This document shows, one piece after another, positions 52,756 through 61,981 of a stretch of 64,000 bases of DNA. The first letter of the stretch is position 1. Every line of letters starts with the position of its first letter. Source of the DNA: Pseudoalteromonas luteoviolacea (GTDB taxonomy: Bacteria > Pseudomonadota > Gammaproteobacteria > Enterobacterales > Alteromonadaceae). The stretch covers positions 2,508,001 to 2,572,000 of the forward strand of contig NZ_CP015411.1 of assembly GCF_001750165.1 (NCBI RefSeq). The letters are read 5' to 3'. The notes under the pieces were generated by a model. That model had not been told where the DNA came from. It saw nothing but the letters and a program-made list of their open reading frames with translations, and ran no database searches. The translations under genes were made by a program, and so were the position numbers.

Positions 52756-53490
52756 GTGAACTTAGTAAATAAAGTCATTGTGATAACAGGCGGAACATCC
52801 GGCATTGGCCGACAAATTGTCGACCAATTACATGCCCAAAATACCATTATTGTTATCGCACGAAATAGTAAACGACTTGAGCAGCTCAAAAAGAGATACA
52901 AAAACGTTATATGTTTCTCTGCAGACCTTTCTGATCCCGAATGCTACAAACCACTATCTGAACAAATAAAAGCACAATATCCTCGTATTGATGTGTTAAT
53001 CAATAACGCGGCAGTACAAAACGAACCATTATTTACTGACCCCAATTTTGAATACGAACAAATTGCTCGGGAAATCAATGTGAACTTTACCGCTGTTTGT
53101 TCACTCTCATTTTTGCTATTACCTGCGCTCAACGCCAGCGACTCACAATCGGTTATTTTAAATATCAATTCTGGACTGTCTTTTGTCGCCAAAAAAAGTG
53201 CCTGTGTTTATTGCGCTTCAAAAGCAGCCCTCAACCTATTTTCACAAAGCTTAAGCTACCAATTAGAGCATACAAATATCAAGGTACTACAGGCTTTTAT
53301 TCCTCTAGTTGACACGCCTATGACCCAGGGTCGTGGCGACAATAAAATATCAGCCGAATGCGCGGCCAAGTCAATTCTTAAAGGGTTAAAAAGGCAGGAC
53401 CCACAGCATGATATCGGCAAAATTAAAATTTTACGGATTTTAAATGCCCTTACACCAAGTCTTGCCAAACGCATCTTAAAAGGAGCTTAA
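52756..53490 (+). CDS. Short-chain dehydrogenase/reductase (DltE-like)
   Basis: 244 residues from the GTG at 52756, chosen because AGGAG lies nine bases upstream and the protein then opens MNLVNKVIVITGG; a frame start at 52696 gives an unlikely tail. Cofactor motif TGGTSGIG, NNAA, catalytic S/Y/K pattern with the NINSG strand and YCASKAALN. It should reduce or oxidise a small carbonyl or alcohol with NAD(P)H. First gene of a three-gene operon. Confidence 0.92.
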   Translation: MNLVNKVIVITGGTSGIGRQIVDQLHAQNTIIVIARNSKRLEQLKKRYKNVICFSADLSDPECYKPLSEQIKAQYPRIDVLINNAAVQNEPLFTDPNFEYEQIAREINVNFTAVCSLSFLLLPALNASDSQSVILNINSGLSFVAKKSACVYCASKAALNLFSQSLSYQLEHTNIKVLQAFIPLVDTPMTQGRGDNKISAECAAKSILKGLKRQDPQHDIGKIKILRILNALTPSLAKRILKGA

Positions 53491-53495
53491 CGTCT

Positions 53496-53933
53496 ATGTA
53501 CAAACTATATAAATTAATCATGTTTGGAGTAATTTTGATGACAACTGAAACCGCAATCGCCACGAGCGTACAAGTGGAAATTAACGGTATAGATACCAAA
53601 CGACCTGGACACATCATGGTGATGTTGTTTGAAGAAAATGGCTTTCCGATAAAGCATAAGAGTGCATTGCAAACTCAGTTTCATAGTCCAACGGCAGAGT
53701 CATTAAGTGTCGAGTTTACGACCTCTAAAGCAGAGTTTGCAATCAAAGTACTACATGATGAAGACAACTCACAAACAACCTCGAAAAATTGGACGGGTAT
53801 CATTCCTTCTGAGGGGCTTGGCTTTTCAAATGGTGCTAAAATTAGCTGGCGTGGCCCTCCCAAGTTTAAAGATGCAAAGCTATCACTGACTGACCTTGCC
53901 TCACCCATTTCAATCTCAGTCCATTATCCATAA
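53496..53933 (+). CDS. DUF2141 exported protein
   Basis: 145 residues. Signal peptide (residues 1-22, ending AIA). The mature part has the DUF2141 order: VEINGIDTKRPGHIMVMLFEENGF, AIKVLHDEDN and EGLGFSNGAKISWRGPPKFKDA. A periplasmic beta-sandwich with no established role. Five bases after the SDR stop. Confidence 0.9.
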   Translation: MYKLYKLIMFGVILMTTETAIATSVQVEINGIDTKRPGHIMVMLFEENGFPIKHKSALQTQFHSPTAESLSVEFTTSKAEFAIKVLHDEDNSQTTSKNWTGIIPSEGLGFSNGAKISWRGPPKFKDAKLSLTDLASPISISVHYP

Positions 53934-53957
53934 CATTTTTTAGCAGGCTTATTCTTT

Positions 53958-54608
53958 ATGAAATCACTTTTAAAAATTATGTTGATACTATTTTGCTTTT
54001 TTGCATCTACCTTTATCGTGCTAAAAACAAGCGGGTTGCTGAGTATTGAGGATATTAAAGCGTGGTTAAACGCCGCTGGTGAGTTAAACATACATTTAGT
54101 CGCATTCATTGTGATTGGTCTACTTTTTTTAGATTTATTTATTGCGGTCCCTACGCTGACACTTATATTATTAGCTGGATTTTTTCTAGGCCCCTATGCT
54201 GCTGGAATAAGTGCGATAATAGGTATGCTGCTCGCAGGTTTTACAGGTTATGCGATTAGCTATAAATACGGTAACAGACTATTTGATAAACTTATTAAAG
54301 ATCCAATCGAAAGGGCAAATGCCATTGCATTATTTCAAAAACGAGGCCCAGTGGTGATCTTACTCTGTAGAGCCACCCCAATACTACCAGAGATTTCAGC
54401 ATGTATGGCTGGAATGACCAAAATGCCATTTATGAAATTTATAACTTATTGGATGATAAGCACCTTTCCGTATGCATGTATCGCGGCTTATGCGGGTTCA
54501 ATTAGTACAGTAGAAAATCCCAAGCCAGCTATCTATGCTGCCATCGGGTTAACTGGTTTTTTCTGGGTGTGTTGGTGGGTATTTAGTAAACAAATAGGGG
54601 TAAAGTAA
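53958..54608 (+). CDS. TVP38/TMEM64-family (VTT domain) membrane protein
   Basis: 216 residues with about six membrane helices. VTT (SNARE-associated, DedA-like) features: AVPTLTLILLAGFFLGPYAAGISAIIGMLLAG and LCRATPILPEISACMAGMTKMPFMKF. Family members act in membrane lipid or undecaprenyl-phosphate handling. Third in the SDR-DUF2141 operon, 24 bases downstream of its neighbour. Confidence 0.92.
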   Translation: MKSLLKIMLILFCFFASTFIVLKTSGLLSIEDIKAWLNAAGELNIHLVAFIVIGLLFLDLFIAVPTLTLILLAGFFLGPYAAGISAIIGMLLAGFTGYAISYKYGNRLFDKLIKDPIERANAIALFQKRGPVVILLCRATPILPEISACMAGMTKMPFMKFITYWMISTFPYACIAAYAGSISTVENPKPAIYAAIGLTGFFWVCWWVFSKQIGVK

Positions 54609-54633
54609 AGACAACGCATTCTTAAACAAGATA

Positions 54634-54658
54634 TGGCTGACAATGAGCTTGCCAGCCA
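54634..54658. terminator. Hairpin between convergent VTT and upp genes
   Basis: TGGCTG (54634-54639) and CAGCCA (54653-54658) form a short stem between the two stop codons, with no good T-tract. Weak call. Confidence 0.35.
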
Positions 54659-54664
54659 AATAGA

Positions 54665-55297
54665 TTAGGCTTGTGTGCCAAATATTTTATCACCTGCATC
54701 ACCTAAGCCCGGCACAATATAGCCATTTTCGTTAAGATGGCTATCAAGTGCAGCGGTGAATACATCAACATCAGGGTGTGCTTTTGCAACAGCTTTAACA
54801 CCCTCAGGTGCTGCAACCAAGACAATGGCAGTAATGTTTTTACAGCCAGATTTTTTAAGTAAATCAATTGTCGCGATGAGTGAGCCACCAGTAGCCAACA
54901 TTGGATCAACGACCAATGCCCTTCTTGACTCTAGGTTACCAACTAACTTTTCAAAGTACGAAACAGGTTCCAGTGTTTCTTCATTTCTTTGTAATCCTAC
55001 AACACTGATTTTTGCAGCAGGTAACAGCTGCATCACACCGTCTAACATACCAAGGCCAGCTCTTAAAATCGGCACAAGCGTGATTTTTTTACCTCTGATC
55101 TCTTGTACATCCAAATCATCACCAGTCCAGCTTTTTATCGTGGTGGTTTCGGTTGGTAAATTACGTGTCGCCTCATAAGTCAGCAAGTTGCCGACTTCCG
55201 ACACCAGCTCACGAAACTTTTTAGTCGAGATACCGTGCTCACGTAGTAAGCCTATTTTGTGTTGTAGTAATGGGTGCTCAACAACATGAAGTGCCAT
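54665..55297 (-). CDS. upp: Uracil phosphoribosyltransferase
   Basis: 210 residues, against 208 in E. coli. Salvages uracil to UMP with PRPP. The PRPP loop DPMLATGGS is present together with PILRAGLGML and the C-terminal VPGLGDAGDKIFGT uracil-binding part. Followed 18 bases downstream on the opposite side by a nitroreductase gene in the same direction. Confidence 0.97.
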   Translation of the reverse strand: MALHVVEHPLLQHKIGLLREHGISTKKFRELVSEVGNLLTYEATRNLPTETTTIKSWTGDDLDVQEIRGKKITLVPILRAGLGMLDGVMQLLPAAKISVVGLQRNEETLEPVSYFEKLVGNLESRRALVVDPMLATGGSLIATIDLLKKSGCKNITAIVLVAAPEGVKAVAKAHPDVDVFTAALDSHLNENGYIVPGLGDAGDKIFGTQA

Positions 55298-55315
55298 AAC
55301 TTGCCTCTGTAAAAT

Positions 55316-55864
55316 TTATAATTCAGTGAAGAATGAATTGGGTTCGTGACGAACAGGTTTCGCACATTGAATTGTTGGTGTACCAAGATAAAGAAAACCG
55401 ACAATTTCGTCTTTTTCGTTCAACCCTAGCTCACGTTTGACTGCTGGGCTTTGTGCAAAGTAGCCAGTTCTCCAAACACCTGACAAATGCTGCGCAAATG
55501 CAGCCTGTTGCATTGCAAAACAAGCACACGCTGCACTTTCAATTTGTTCAACTCGAGGAACTTTCGGATGTTCTTGATATGGAGATACAGCAATGATCAT
55601 CATCGGTGCGCGATGCGGTAGTTCTTTTGCGCGAGACACTGTCCGCTCATTTTGCTCTTCTTCAACTGCTGCTTTATAATATATTTCGCCTAACTTATCT
55701 CGTGCATCTTCATTAACAACAATAAACTTCCATGGTGCTAGGCCACCGTGATCTGGCACTTTTAACGCCGCTTTTTTAATAATTTCTAGTTGCGCTTCAC
55801 TTGGGCCTGGAAAGGATAACTTGCTGTCAGATTGACGTGTCAGCAAAAGCTCAATGGCATCCAT
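55316..55864 (-). CDS. YdjA-type nitroreductase
   Basis: 182 residues from the ATG at 55864, with AAGGAATT upstream; the longer frame from 55888 is unsupported. FMN-binding nitroreductase fold of the short YdjA/TdsD type: TRQSDSKL, the APWKFIVV strand and GVWRTGYF. Reduces nitro or quinone substrates with NAD(P)H. Located just upstream of upp in the same direction. Confidence 0.9.
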   Translation of the reverse strand: MDAIELLLTRQSDSKLSFPGPSEAQLEIIKKAALKVPDHGGLAPWKFIVVNEDARDKLGEIYYKAAVEEEQNERTVSRAKELPHRAPMMIIAVSPYQEHPKVPRVEQIESAACACFAMQQAAFAQHLSGVWRTGYFAQSPAVKRELGLNEKDEIVGFLYLGTPTIQCAKPVRHEPNSFFTEL

Positions 55865-55913
55865 ATGTAATTCCTTAATAATATACAAACACTTATTATT
55901 TTAACTTGAAGTG

Positions 55914-55940
55914 TTAGGGAAAGTTTAGCACTTTCCCTAA
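55914..55940 (-). terminator. Terminator of the DoxX-like gene
   Basis: Perfect 11-bp stem, TTAGGGAAAGT (55914-55924) with ACTTTCCCTAA (55930-55940), five-base loop, six bases beyond the DoxX-like stop. Confidence 0.75.
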
Positions 55941-55945
55941 TATTT

Positions 55946-56635
55946 TTAGGTCTTTGAGCTAAGTAGTTTTGCTATCCAATAATCCAAACTGAATAAACGT
56001 CCGCCTCCGGTAAAGAACAAGCTTAAAAACATCGCAAAATAAATTGCAGCAAACTCAATACCGTTATTTAAAATCACGATATTCCCTTTCTCATATAGGT
56101 ACTCTGGAAACCCATGGGTACTGACAATCGATTTAATCCTGTCTAATCGTTCTGCAACTTGCAAGCTGTTTTCCAAACTCGCTTTTGCAGTATCACTACC
56201 AAGCCAAGCAAATACTTGCGCTGCACTGGTATCAGGATTTGCTGGCGCGACCGAAAACCAACCGTTATGCCAATGAACTTGCGTAGCTGCAACGAACATC
56301 GTCACCATCAACGGAATGGATATCAAGCGGGTCATCAGTCCAATTAAGATAAGCCAACCGCCTAAAAACTCTGTCCAACCTGCTAAAAATGCTAGTAAAT
56401 CAGGAAATGGTAACCCTAGACCCCAGTCTGGATTGCCAAACCAAGCAACTACGTTTTCATCTGCTAGCAAGCTTTCTAAAAAGCCAGCATCTTCTTTAGC
56501 TAAATTAAGTTTGTTATACCCAGCAATGATCATGACTGGCGCAACAATTAACCTCAAAATAAGTGGGGCAAGTCCACTTAGAATGTCGGCTTTTTCGATG
56601 CTAGTTTGATAAATGGATTGGATTTTATTAATCAT
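55946..56635 (-). CDS. HvfX/DoxX-family membrane protein
   Basis: About 229 residues from the ATG at 56635; an ATG at 56665 or a start at 56689 is possible but adds a non-family tail. Four membrane helices of the DoxX fold. The VAWFGNPDWGLGLPFPDLLAFLAGWTEFLGGWLILIG and VHWHNGWFSVA segments, and the C-terminal FVILNNGIEFAAIYF type, match the HvfX branch found with copper-binding RiPP systems. The hvfA precursor and hvfB/hvfC genes are not in this window, so it is an orphan here. Confidence 0.82.
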   Translation of the reverse strand: MINKIQSIYQTSIEKADILSGLAPLILRLIVAPVMIIAGYNKLNLAKEDAGFLESLLADENVVAWFGNPDWGLGLPFPDLLAFLAGWTEFLGGWLILIGLMTRLISIPLMVTMFVAATQVHWHNGWFSVAPANPDTSAAQVFAWLGSDTAKASLENSLQVAERLDRIKSIVSTHGFPEYLYEKGNIVILNNGIEFAAIYFAMFLSLFFTGGGRLFSLDYWIAKLLSSKT

Positions 56636-56703
56636 ATAACGATCTACACCTTTATTAGTATTCATACAGTGTAGACCGAAGCTCGCCAACTTTTATTGCA
56701 GCA

Positions 56704-56732
56704 CAAAAAAAACGGCTCTAATGAACCGTTTT
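56704..56732 (-). terminator. Terminator of fadH
   Basis: AAAACGG(C)TC-TAAT-GA(A)CCGTTTT stem, followed on the minus strand by eight T, about 20 bases beyond the fadH stop. Confidence 0.82.
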
Positions 56733-56748
56733 CCTTTTTATTGACTGT

Positions 56749-58710
56749 TTATATCTTTCTTGCGACTTGCAGAGCTTCGTATATCGCGCGTTTTGCGTCA
56801 ATCGCACTGGCAAGTAATGCACCGCCAATCACATGGTGATTACTAGGTAAACTTTCTTTATCAAAATCGGACTCATTTGAAGTTTGACCAATACAAGCTA
56901 TCACTGTATCTACATCAAGTGTTTGCTCTTTCCCGTCAACACGAACGACCAGTCCATTCTTGGAAAAAGAAACATACTCACAGCCTGATATTTGCTCAAC
57001 TTGGTGATGCTTAGCCACGGCTCGGTGGATCCAGCCTGTTGTCTTCCCTAAACCTGAACCGAAGCGACCTGCACTGCGTTTAAGCATGTATATTTTACGC
57101 TGCTCACTGGATGGCACAACGGACTGCTCAATGCCCCACTGCCCTTTAAAGTCTTCTATTGATTGATTTTCAGGCTCTGTTAAAAAGGCAACCATATCAA
57201 AACCGATACCACCAGCCCCTAAAATTGCGATTTTCTCACCAAGCTCCACCTCTTTACGAATAACTTCGTCATAAGCAAAAACGCGTTTGCCGTCGCTACA
57301 CTCAATCTTGGACATACGTGGGCTTACTCCAGTTGCAAATACAATATCATCGAAGTTACCTGCCATCTCATTACTGTAAGATTTGCCAAGCTCCATTTTG
57401 ACTCCAAGCCGTATTACTTCGTTTAAAAAATACTTAAGTGCCAATTTAAAATCTTCTTTGCCGGGGATGCGCATGGCCAAGTTAAACTGGCCACCAGCCT
57501 GTGCGTTTTTATCAATCAACGTAACCTTGTGACCTTTTTTAGCCAAATAGCAACTCACTGATAACCCGGCTGGCCCCGCACCGACGACTAACACATCTTT
57601 AGTGCTTGAGGTTTGTTCCAGTGGATAGTCTAATTCAAAGCCGGCCTGCGGATTGACCAAACATGTTGCTCGCTTACCTTTGAAAACATGGTCTAAACAC
57701 CCCTGATTACAGCCAATACAAATATTGATTTGCTCGGGTTTATTTTCAGCATACTTATTGAAAAACTCAGGATCAGCCAGTAATGGTCTTGCCATCGAGA
57801 TAAGATCTGCTTCGCCTTTATCTAAAATATTGTTTGCAAGCTCAGGTGTATTTATCCGATTAACAGCAACAACAGGTATGTCTACAACATCTTTTAAACG
57901 TTTTGACGCTTCTCTAAATGCACCAGGAGGCACCATACTAGCAATAGTGGGCACTCGCGCTTCATGCCAACCAATGCCGGTATTCAGAATATCCACACCT
58001 GCCGCTTCAAGCGCTTGGGCTTGCACAGTGACTTCATCGCTGGTGGAGCCGTTAGGCACTAGATCCATCACAGATAGTCTGAAGACAATAATAAACTTAC
58101 TAGACACACGTGCTCTGACCGCTTTTACAATATCAATAGCCAGTCGCATGCGGTTTTCCAGCGTCCCGCCATATTCATCAGTACGATGATTAGTATGCGG
58201 TGCCATAAACTCATTAATTAGATACCCTTCAGAGCCCATGATTTCTACGCCGTCATACCCAGCCTTTTCTGCCATGTAAGCTGACTTGGCAAAGTCCTTG
58301 ATAGTACTTTTAATCATGCCTATCGACATTGATTTAGGCGTGTATGGATTAATCGGCGCTTTAATTTTACTTGGACCAACATTAAACGGGTGGTAAGCGT
58401 AGCGTCCTGCATGAAGTAGCTGAAGACAAATTTTCCCCTGATGTTGATGAACAGCATCGGTATACGCTTTGTGCTTGATCACGTCGTAACGCGAATTGAA
58501 AGAAGACGCAACGGGTGTTAGCTTACCTCGGATGTTTGGACTATAACCACCCGTTATGATCAAACCGACTCCGCCTTTTGCCCTTTCCTCATAAAAAGCG
58601 CGTAGCCTTTTTCGGTTATGCCACCCCTCTTCAAGTCCTGTATGCATTGATCCCATGACCAAGCGGTTACGTAGCTCAGAATTTTTAAGTTTTAATTTTT
58701 GTTCTAACAT
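56749..58710 (-). CDS. fadH: NADPH-dependent 2,4-dienoyl-CoA reductase
   Basis: 653 residues from the ATG at 58710 (GGGG before it; a TTG four codons earlier is weaker). N-terminal FMN TIM barrel (residues 1-350; LVMGSMHTGLEEG, FRLSVMDLVPNG, ISMARPLLADP), a 4Fe-4S cluster loop (CIGCNQGCLDHVFKGKRATC) and a C-terminal FAD/NADPH domain (VVGAGPAGLSVSC, ILGAGGIGFDMV). It reduces dienoyl-CoA intermediates so that polyunsaturated fatty acids can enter beta-oxidation. Lone gene, own terminator. Confidence 0.95.
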   Translation of the reverse strand: MLEQKLKLKNSELRNRLVMGSMHTGLEEGWHNRKRLRAFYEERAKGGVGLIITGGYSPNIRGKLTPVASSFNSRYDVIKHKAYTDAVHQHQGKICLQLLHAGRYAYHPFNVGPSKIKAPINPYTPKSMSIGMIKSTIKDFAKSAYMAEKAGYDGVEIMGSEGYLINEFMAPHTNHRTDEYGGTLENRMRLAIDIVKAVRARVSSKFIIVFRLSVMDLVPNGSTSDEVTVQAQALEAAGVDILNTGIGWHEARVPTIASMVPPGAFREASKRLKDVVDIPVVAVNRINTPELANNILDKGEADLISMARPLLADPEFFNKYAENKPEQINICIGCNQGCLDHVFKGKRATCLVNPQAGFELDYPLEQTSSTKDVLVVGAGPAGLSVSCYLAKKGHKVTLIDKNAQAGGQFNLAMRIPGKEDFKLALKYFLNEVIRLGVKMELGKSYSNEMAGNFDDIVFATGVSPRMSKIECSDGKRVFAYDEVIRKEVELGEKIAILGAGGIGFDMVAFLTEPENQSIEDFKGQWGIEQSVVPSSEQRKIYMLKRSAGRFGSGLGKTTGWIHRAVAKHHQVEQISGCEYVSFSKNGLVVRVDGKEQTLDVDTVIACIGQTSNESDFDKESLPSNHHVIGGALLASAIDAKRAIYEALQVARKI

Positions 58711-58943
58711 TGCTCGCCCCAATGTAACTGGTCTTACCTGTGAACATTAACCAATTTCAAGATTTTGGCAAGTAAAAAGCAAAAATTTATTACTCAAAAG
58801 TAGATAAATTTATAATATTTCCACAATATTGCGACTAAAGTGAGCGAAGTAATACTTCGTTACGTTTTATAAGTAACACTCCACGCGCATCTAAGTTATG
58901 ATAATAATGAGAGCATTTCGGTACTAAAACCAGAGGAATAACA

Positions 58944-60818
58944 TTGAAGCTGATCGCAAAACTATTTAAAGGCATATGGCATGCGTTGAACTTCTCTCGC
59001 AGGCTACTTGTAAACTTGGTATTTGTTGTACTTATCATTGGCGTTGTCATCGCTATGATGTCATCAGAAGAGGAAATTCTCGTACCACAAGATAGCGTAT
59101 TACGATTAAATTTATCGGGTATGCTTGTAGAACAATTAACGTACATTGATCCTGTAGATGCAGCGTTTGATGATGCATTTGGTCCGAGCGACAAACCAAT
59201 GGAAGTACTTGTTGATGACGTCGTAAAAGTTATCAACAAAGCAGCCCATGATGATCGCATCAAAGCAATACATTTAGATTTGAAAAGTCTATACCACGGG
59301 CACTTAGATAAATTACGAGATATCACTACTGCGCTAGAGGAATTTAAAGAATCAGGCAAACCTGTTTATGCGCATGGCCCTTATTTTACGCAAACACAAT
59401 ATTATCTAGCTTCAACTGCCAATGAAATTTCTATGCACCCTTATGGTGGAATTAGCATAAAAGGCTTCGGTACATACCCTATGTACTTCAAAGATGCGCT
59501 AGATAAACTGCAAATAACTCAACATATATTCCGAGTAGGCACGTATAAATCTGCGGTTGAGCCATTTATCCGAAATGATATGTCTGATGCCGCAAAAGAA
59601 GCCAACAAATTGTGGCTAAATAGCTTATGGGGGCAGTATAAAGAAGACGTTGCTGCACGCAGATCATTTGATACAGACAATTTTGATGAAACGTTAGCTC
59701 AGTTTGGCGAGAAAATGTCGACGGTTGCAGGCGACTCTGCACAATTCGCCATTAAATATGGTTGGGTTGACTCATTAGAAACTGATCAACAATTTAATGA
59801 CAAACTAGTAGAGTTGGTTGGCACTGACGCTAAAGGCAACAAATACAAACAAGTAAAATTCAAAGAGTACTTGGCTTCAATATCTAGCTTCCCTGCCCAA
59901 TCAAACCCTTTCGCTGACAAAGTTGCAGTGGTTGTTGCTAAAGGTCAAATAGTCGATGGTAAACGAAAGGCGGGAATGATTGGTGGTGATTCTACTGCTG
60001 CACTACTCAGAAAAGCGCGCCTAAATAAAAACGTTAAAGCCGTTGTTCTTCGTATTGATTCCGGTGGCGGTAGTATGTTTGCATCTGAGCAAATTCGTAA
60101 TGAAGTTTTAGCTATCAAAGCGGCTGGTAAACCAATAGTTGCCTCGATGGGCTCAGTTGCAGCCTCAGGCGGATATTGGATAGCTGCATCCGCTAATGAA
60201 ATCTGGGCTTCTCCTTCTACCATTACCGGTTCCATTGGTATTTTTGGCACTATTTTCACGTTTGAAAATTCATTGAAAGAGCTTGGCGTATACTCTGATG
60301 GTGTTGCAACAACAGAGCTTAGGTCTTCTTCTATCTCACGTGGTATCGACCCTCAATACGCCGACATTATACAAATGGGTGTAGAAGATGCTTATGACAA
60401 GTTTTTATCAATGATCTCAGAAGCAAGAAATCTCGACAAAGAAGATGTAAATGAAGTTGCTCAAGGCCGTGTTTGGTTAGCACCTCAAGCATTAGAGTTT
60501 GGTTTAATTGACAAGCTTGGTAACAAGGACGAGGCGATTAAATCTGCTGCTGCACTAGCAAGCCTAGAAAATTATGAAGTGTTTACAGTAGAACAAACGC
60601 TTAGTGAAAAAGAGCGGCTGATGCAACAAATTTTCGGCGCCGAATTAGTTCAATCACTATTACCAAATGCAACGCAACCTAATACACTGCAAAAAGTAAC
60701 ACAGCAAAGCATCAATCAACTAATCAATAAAGTACAACAAAGTGCAAATATGATTGAACTATATAACGACCCAAACAGTATATATAGTTTGTGTACTATG
60801 TGTGATGTGTCGCAATAG
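58944..60818 (+). CDS. sppA: Signal peptide peptidase SppA, 67K type
   Basis: 624 residues. One N-terminal membrane helix (about 22-39), then two tandem SppA domains; catalytic lysine K202 (GTYKSAVEPF) and serine S408 (GSVAASGGYW) form the dyad of the long form. It cleaves leftover signal peptides at the periplasmic face of the inner membrane. TTG start with GAGG upstream. Followed by ansA, the E. coli order. Confidence 0.96.
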   Translation: MKLIAKLFKGIWHALNFSRRLLVNLVFVVLIIGVVIAMMSSEEEILVPQDSVLRLNLSGMLVEQLTYIDPVDAAFDDAFGPSDKPMEVLVDDVVKVINKAAHDDRIKAIHLDLKSLYHGHLDKLRDITTALEEFKESGKPVYAHGPYFTQTQYYLASTANEISMHPYGGISIKGFGTYPMYFKDALDKLQITQHIFRVGTYKSAVEPFIRNDMSDAAKEANKLWLNSLWGQYKEDVAARRSFDTDNFDETLAQFGEKMSTVAGDSAQFAIKYGWVDSLETDQQFNDKLVELVGTDAKGNKYKQVKFKEYLASISSFPAQSNPFADKVAVVVAKGQIVDGKRKAGMIGGDSTAALLRKARLNKNVKAVVLRIDSGGGSMFASEQIRNEVLAIKAAGKPIVASMGSVAASGGYWIAASANEIWASPSTITGSIGIFGTIFTFENSLKELGVYSDGVATTELRSSSISRGIDPQYADIIQMGVEDAYDKFLSMISEARNLDKEDVNEVAQGRVWLAPQALEFGLIDKLGNKDEAIKSAAALASLENYEVFTVEQTLSEKERLMQQIFGAELVQSLLPNATQPNTLQKVTQQSINQLINKVQQSANMIELYNDPNSIYSLCTMCDVSQ

Positions 60819-60875
60819 TTCATAGTTACAAGGTTAATGAATAAACTGCAATGTGATGCTGCAGTTGGTATACTA

Positions 60876-60902
60876 AGCCCAGATTAAAATCTGGGCTTTT
60901 TT
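60876..60902 (+). terminator. Terminator between sppA and ansA
   Basis: AGCCCAGAT-TAAA-ATCTGGGCT followed by TTTTTT. The ATG of ansA begins at 60903, immediately after the T-tract. Confidence 0.82.
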
Positions 60903-61913
60903 ATGAAAAGAAAAAAAATCTACATTGCCTATACTGGCGGTACCATAGGAATGAAGCAATCAAGCAAAGGGTATGTGCCCGTTGCAGGTTATCTCACAGA
61001 AACTGTAAAGAACAACGCTGAATTCACACGTGAAGAAATGCCGTTATTTGATATTCATGAATATTGTCCGCTCATTGACTCTTCAGACATGTCTCCTCTG
61101 CATTGGCAATTAATCGCAGAAGATATTCAATCTAAATACGATGATTATGATGGATTTGTAGTGTTGCATGGAACTGACACTATGGCATACACAGCATCTG
61201 CCCTGTCTTTCATGTTTGAAAACCTCACAAAACCCGTGATCGTCACAGGCTCTCAAATCCCACTGTCTCAGCTTAGATCTGACGGGCAAGTTAACTTATT
61301 AAATGCAATGTATCTTGCAGCAAACTATCCCATTGCCGAAGTCAGCTTGTTTTTCAACAATAAGTTATTCAGAGGTAATCGTGCGCTTAAAGCGCATGCT
61401 GATGGGTTTGATGCTTTTGCATCCCCTAACCTAGCTCCGCTTGCTCAGGTAGGGATCAATATTCAGCTCCAAGAAGGCAAGTTGAGCCCTTATGTCGATC
61501 AAGACTTAGATGTCACCTCTATTCAATCTCAGCAAATTGCGGTACTGCACCTCTATCCTGGAATTAGCGCCACTATGGTTGAAAATGTACTGTCATCCGA
61601 TGTTAAAGCGCTTATTTTACTTAGTTTTGGTGTAGGAAATGCTCCACAACAGGACGATATTTTGGCAACCTTGAAGAGTGCGTCTGAACGTGGTGTTGTC
61701 ATTGTAAACCTAACGCAATGTATACAAGGTCAAGTGAATATGGGCGGCTATGCAACTGGTAATGCATTATTGAACTGTGGGGTGATCAGCGGCTATGACA
61801 TGACGCTTGAAGCATGTTTAACAAAGTTACATTACTTATTCAGTCAGGAGTTAGAGCTAGAAACAATTCGACACCTAATGCAAGATAACTTGCGTGGAGA
61901 GCTGACAAGATAA
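60903..61913 (+). CDS. ansA: Type I (cytoplasmic) L-asparaginase
   Basis: 336 residues. Catalytic threonine in YTGGTIG (about residue 12) and the second motif LHGTDTMAYTAS (about 88-99) are intact. Hydrolyses asparagine to aspartate and ammonia in the cytosol. The ATG lies one base past the T-tract of the sppA terminator and lacks a visible ribosome-binding site, since its 5' region is the hairpin itself; the active-site motif leaves no room for a later start. Convergent with gnd. Confidence 0.96.
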   Translation: MKRKKIYIAYTGGTIGMKQSSKGYVPVAGYLTETVKNNAEFTREEMPLFDIHEYCPLIDSSDMSPLHWQLIAEDIQSKYDDYDGFVVLHGTDTMAYTASALSFMFENLTKPVIVTGSQIPLSQLRSDGQVNLLNAMYLAANYPIAEVSLFFNNKLFRGNRALKAHADGFDAFASPNLAPLAQVGINIQLQEGKLSPYVDQDLDVTSIQSQQIAVLHLYPGISATMVENVLSSDVKALILLSFGVGNAPQQDDILATLKSASERGVVIVNLTQCIQGQVNMGGYATGNALLNCGVISGYDMTLEACLTKLHYLFSQELELETIRHLMQDNLRGELTR

Positions 61914-61950
61914 GACTCAATGACACAATACCGAGTTAATAAACACCATT

Positions 61951-61979
61951 AAAAAAGGCCACGTTATGTGGCCTTTTTT
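61951..61979. terminator. Bidirectional terminator between ansA and gnd
   Basis: AAAAAAGGCCAC-GTTAT-GTGGCCTTTTTT, a perfect stem with A- and T-tracts serving both convergent genes. Confidence 0.92.
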
Positions 61980-61981
61980 GA

